DNA from: Alloscardovia theropitheci
GTDB taxonomy: Bacteria; Actinomycetota; Actinomycetes; Actinomycetales; Bifidobacteriaceae
Direction of reading: 5' to 3'
NCBI RefSeq assembly: GCF_004332295.1
Contig: NZ_RXLP01000019.1
Coordinates: 124,001-188,000, forward strand
Length of the DNA: 64,000 nt
Of this stretch, positions 63,879-64,000 are shown piece by piece. Every line of letters begins with the position of its first letter. The first letter of the stretch is position 1. A program made the position numbers and the translations under genes. The notes beneath the pieces were generated by a model. It was not told the DNA's origin, ran no database searches, and worked only from the letters and a program-made list of their open reading frames with translations.

Positions 63879-64000
63879 GATTTGTTCCTTTTCTTATGCT
63901 CTCTCCCATGAGAGCGTGAATAAATCTTTACCGATACATGTGTATACAAATCAAAGCGGTGACTCATATATCGTATCGTATATGCCGTATTGTGGCGGGT
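63879..64000. promoter_or_regulatory. Upstream region of nanA
   Basis: GCTCTC/GAGAGC inverted repeat at 63899-63915 and a TCGTATCGTATATG stretch around 63971. No gene visible before the window ends. Confidence 0.35.

Overview
The window looks like chromosomal DNA from a low-GC member of the Bifidobacteriaceae (Alloscardovia/Gardnerella-like). I infer this from actinobacterial protein types (MurT/GatD, an Mtb-like Dcd, a variant leucine-rich-repeat protein, an LAHTG sorting signal), the bifidobacterial-looking ftsY-amtB-glnK / dinF-like MATE / dnaB / murT-gatD neighbourhood, and AT-rich codon use. The species cannot be fixed from the sequence alone. No insertion sequence, prophage, CRISPR array or rRNA was seen.

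Layout. 1-9.8 kb: housekeeping genes (5'-part of kup, tatD, metG, rsmI, dedA, tRNA-Ala(CGC)), a small AbiEi-like/variant-LRR operon and a zinc-ribbon membrane protein. 10-20 kb: an MFS transporter, then a plant-glycoside locus on the minus strand: GH78 alpha-L-rhamnosidase, GPH-family symporter, domain-permuted membrane-anchored GH3 beta-glucosidase and a small membrane protein. It would take in and split rhamnosyl-glucosides. 20-22.4 kb: an AgrC/AgrA-type two-component system, with a decayed small membrane-peptide gene upstream whose only relative in the window lies at 10.1 kb. 22.7-30.2 kb: HAD phosphatase, FMN reductase, zinc alcohol dehydrogenase and a heterodimeric ABC exporter. 30.7-34.4 kb: a frameshifted mucus-binding (Mub-like) sortase-anchored adhesin and a FucP-like transporter. 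34.7-46.8 kb: gatD-murT, dnaB with a five-box DnaA cluster upstream, MATE exporter, glnK-amtB, ftsY, an esterase, dcd, a PAP2 phosphatase and an HSL-type esterase. 47.2-51.9 kb: P-type Ca2+ ATPase and a CPBP membrane protease.

52-64 kb is a sialic-acid/amino-sugar region: intracellular GH33 sialidase-nanE-nanK-DUF4862, divergent from a FadR/GntR-type regulator, then nagA, nagB and nanA. Together these would convert sialylated glycans to fructose-6-phosphate. No obvious sialic-acid importer is in the window. Inserted between the regulator and nagA is a small operon (58.0-60.4 kb): two short helical proteins, a membrane protein, and a lipase-like protein with an N-terminal GHSLG domain and a long helical C-terminus. 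Its layout resembles reversed LXG-type (TslA-like) type VII lipase effector modules and it is the best candidate here for an undescribed system; its lipase gene carries a poly-A frameshift. A perfect parS site lies at 61.8 kb, so the region probably lies in the origin-proximal domain.

A recurring theme is gene starts with a TANNNT hexamer exactly 6 nt before the ATG and no Shine-Dalgarno sequence (rsmI, the LytTR regulator, dnaB, a small membrane protein, an esterase, dcd, the CPBP gene), implying leaderless mRNAs.
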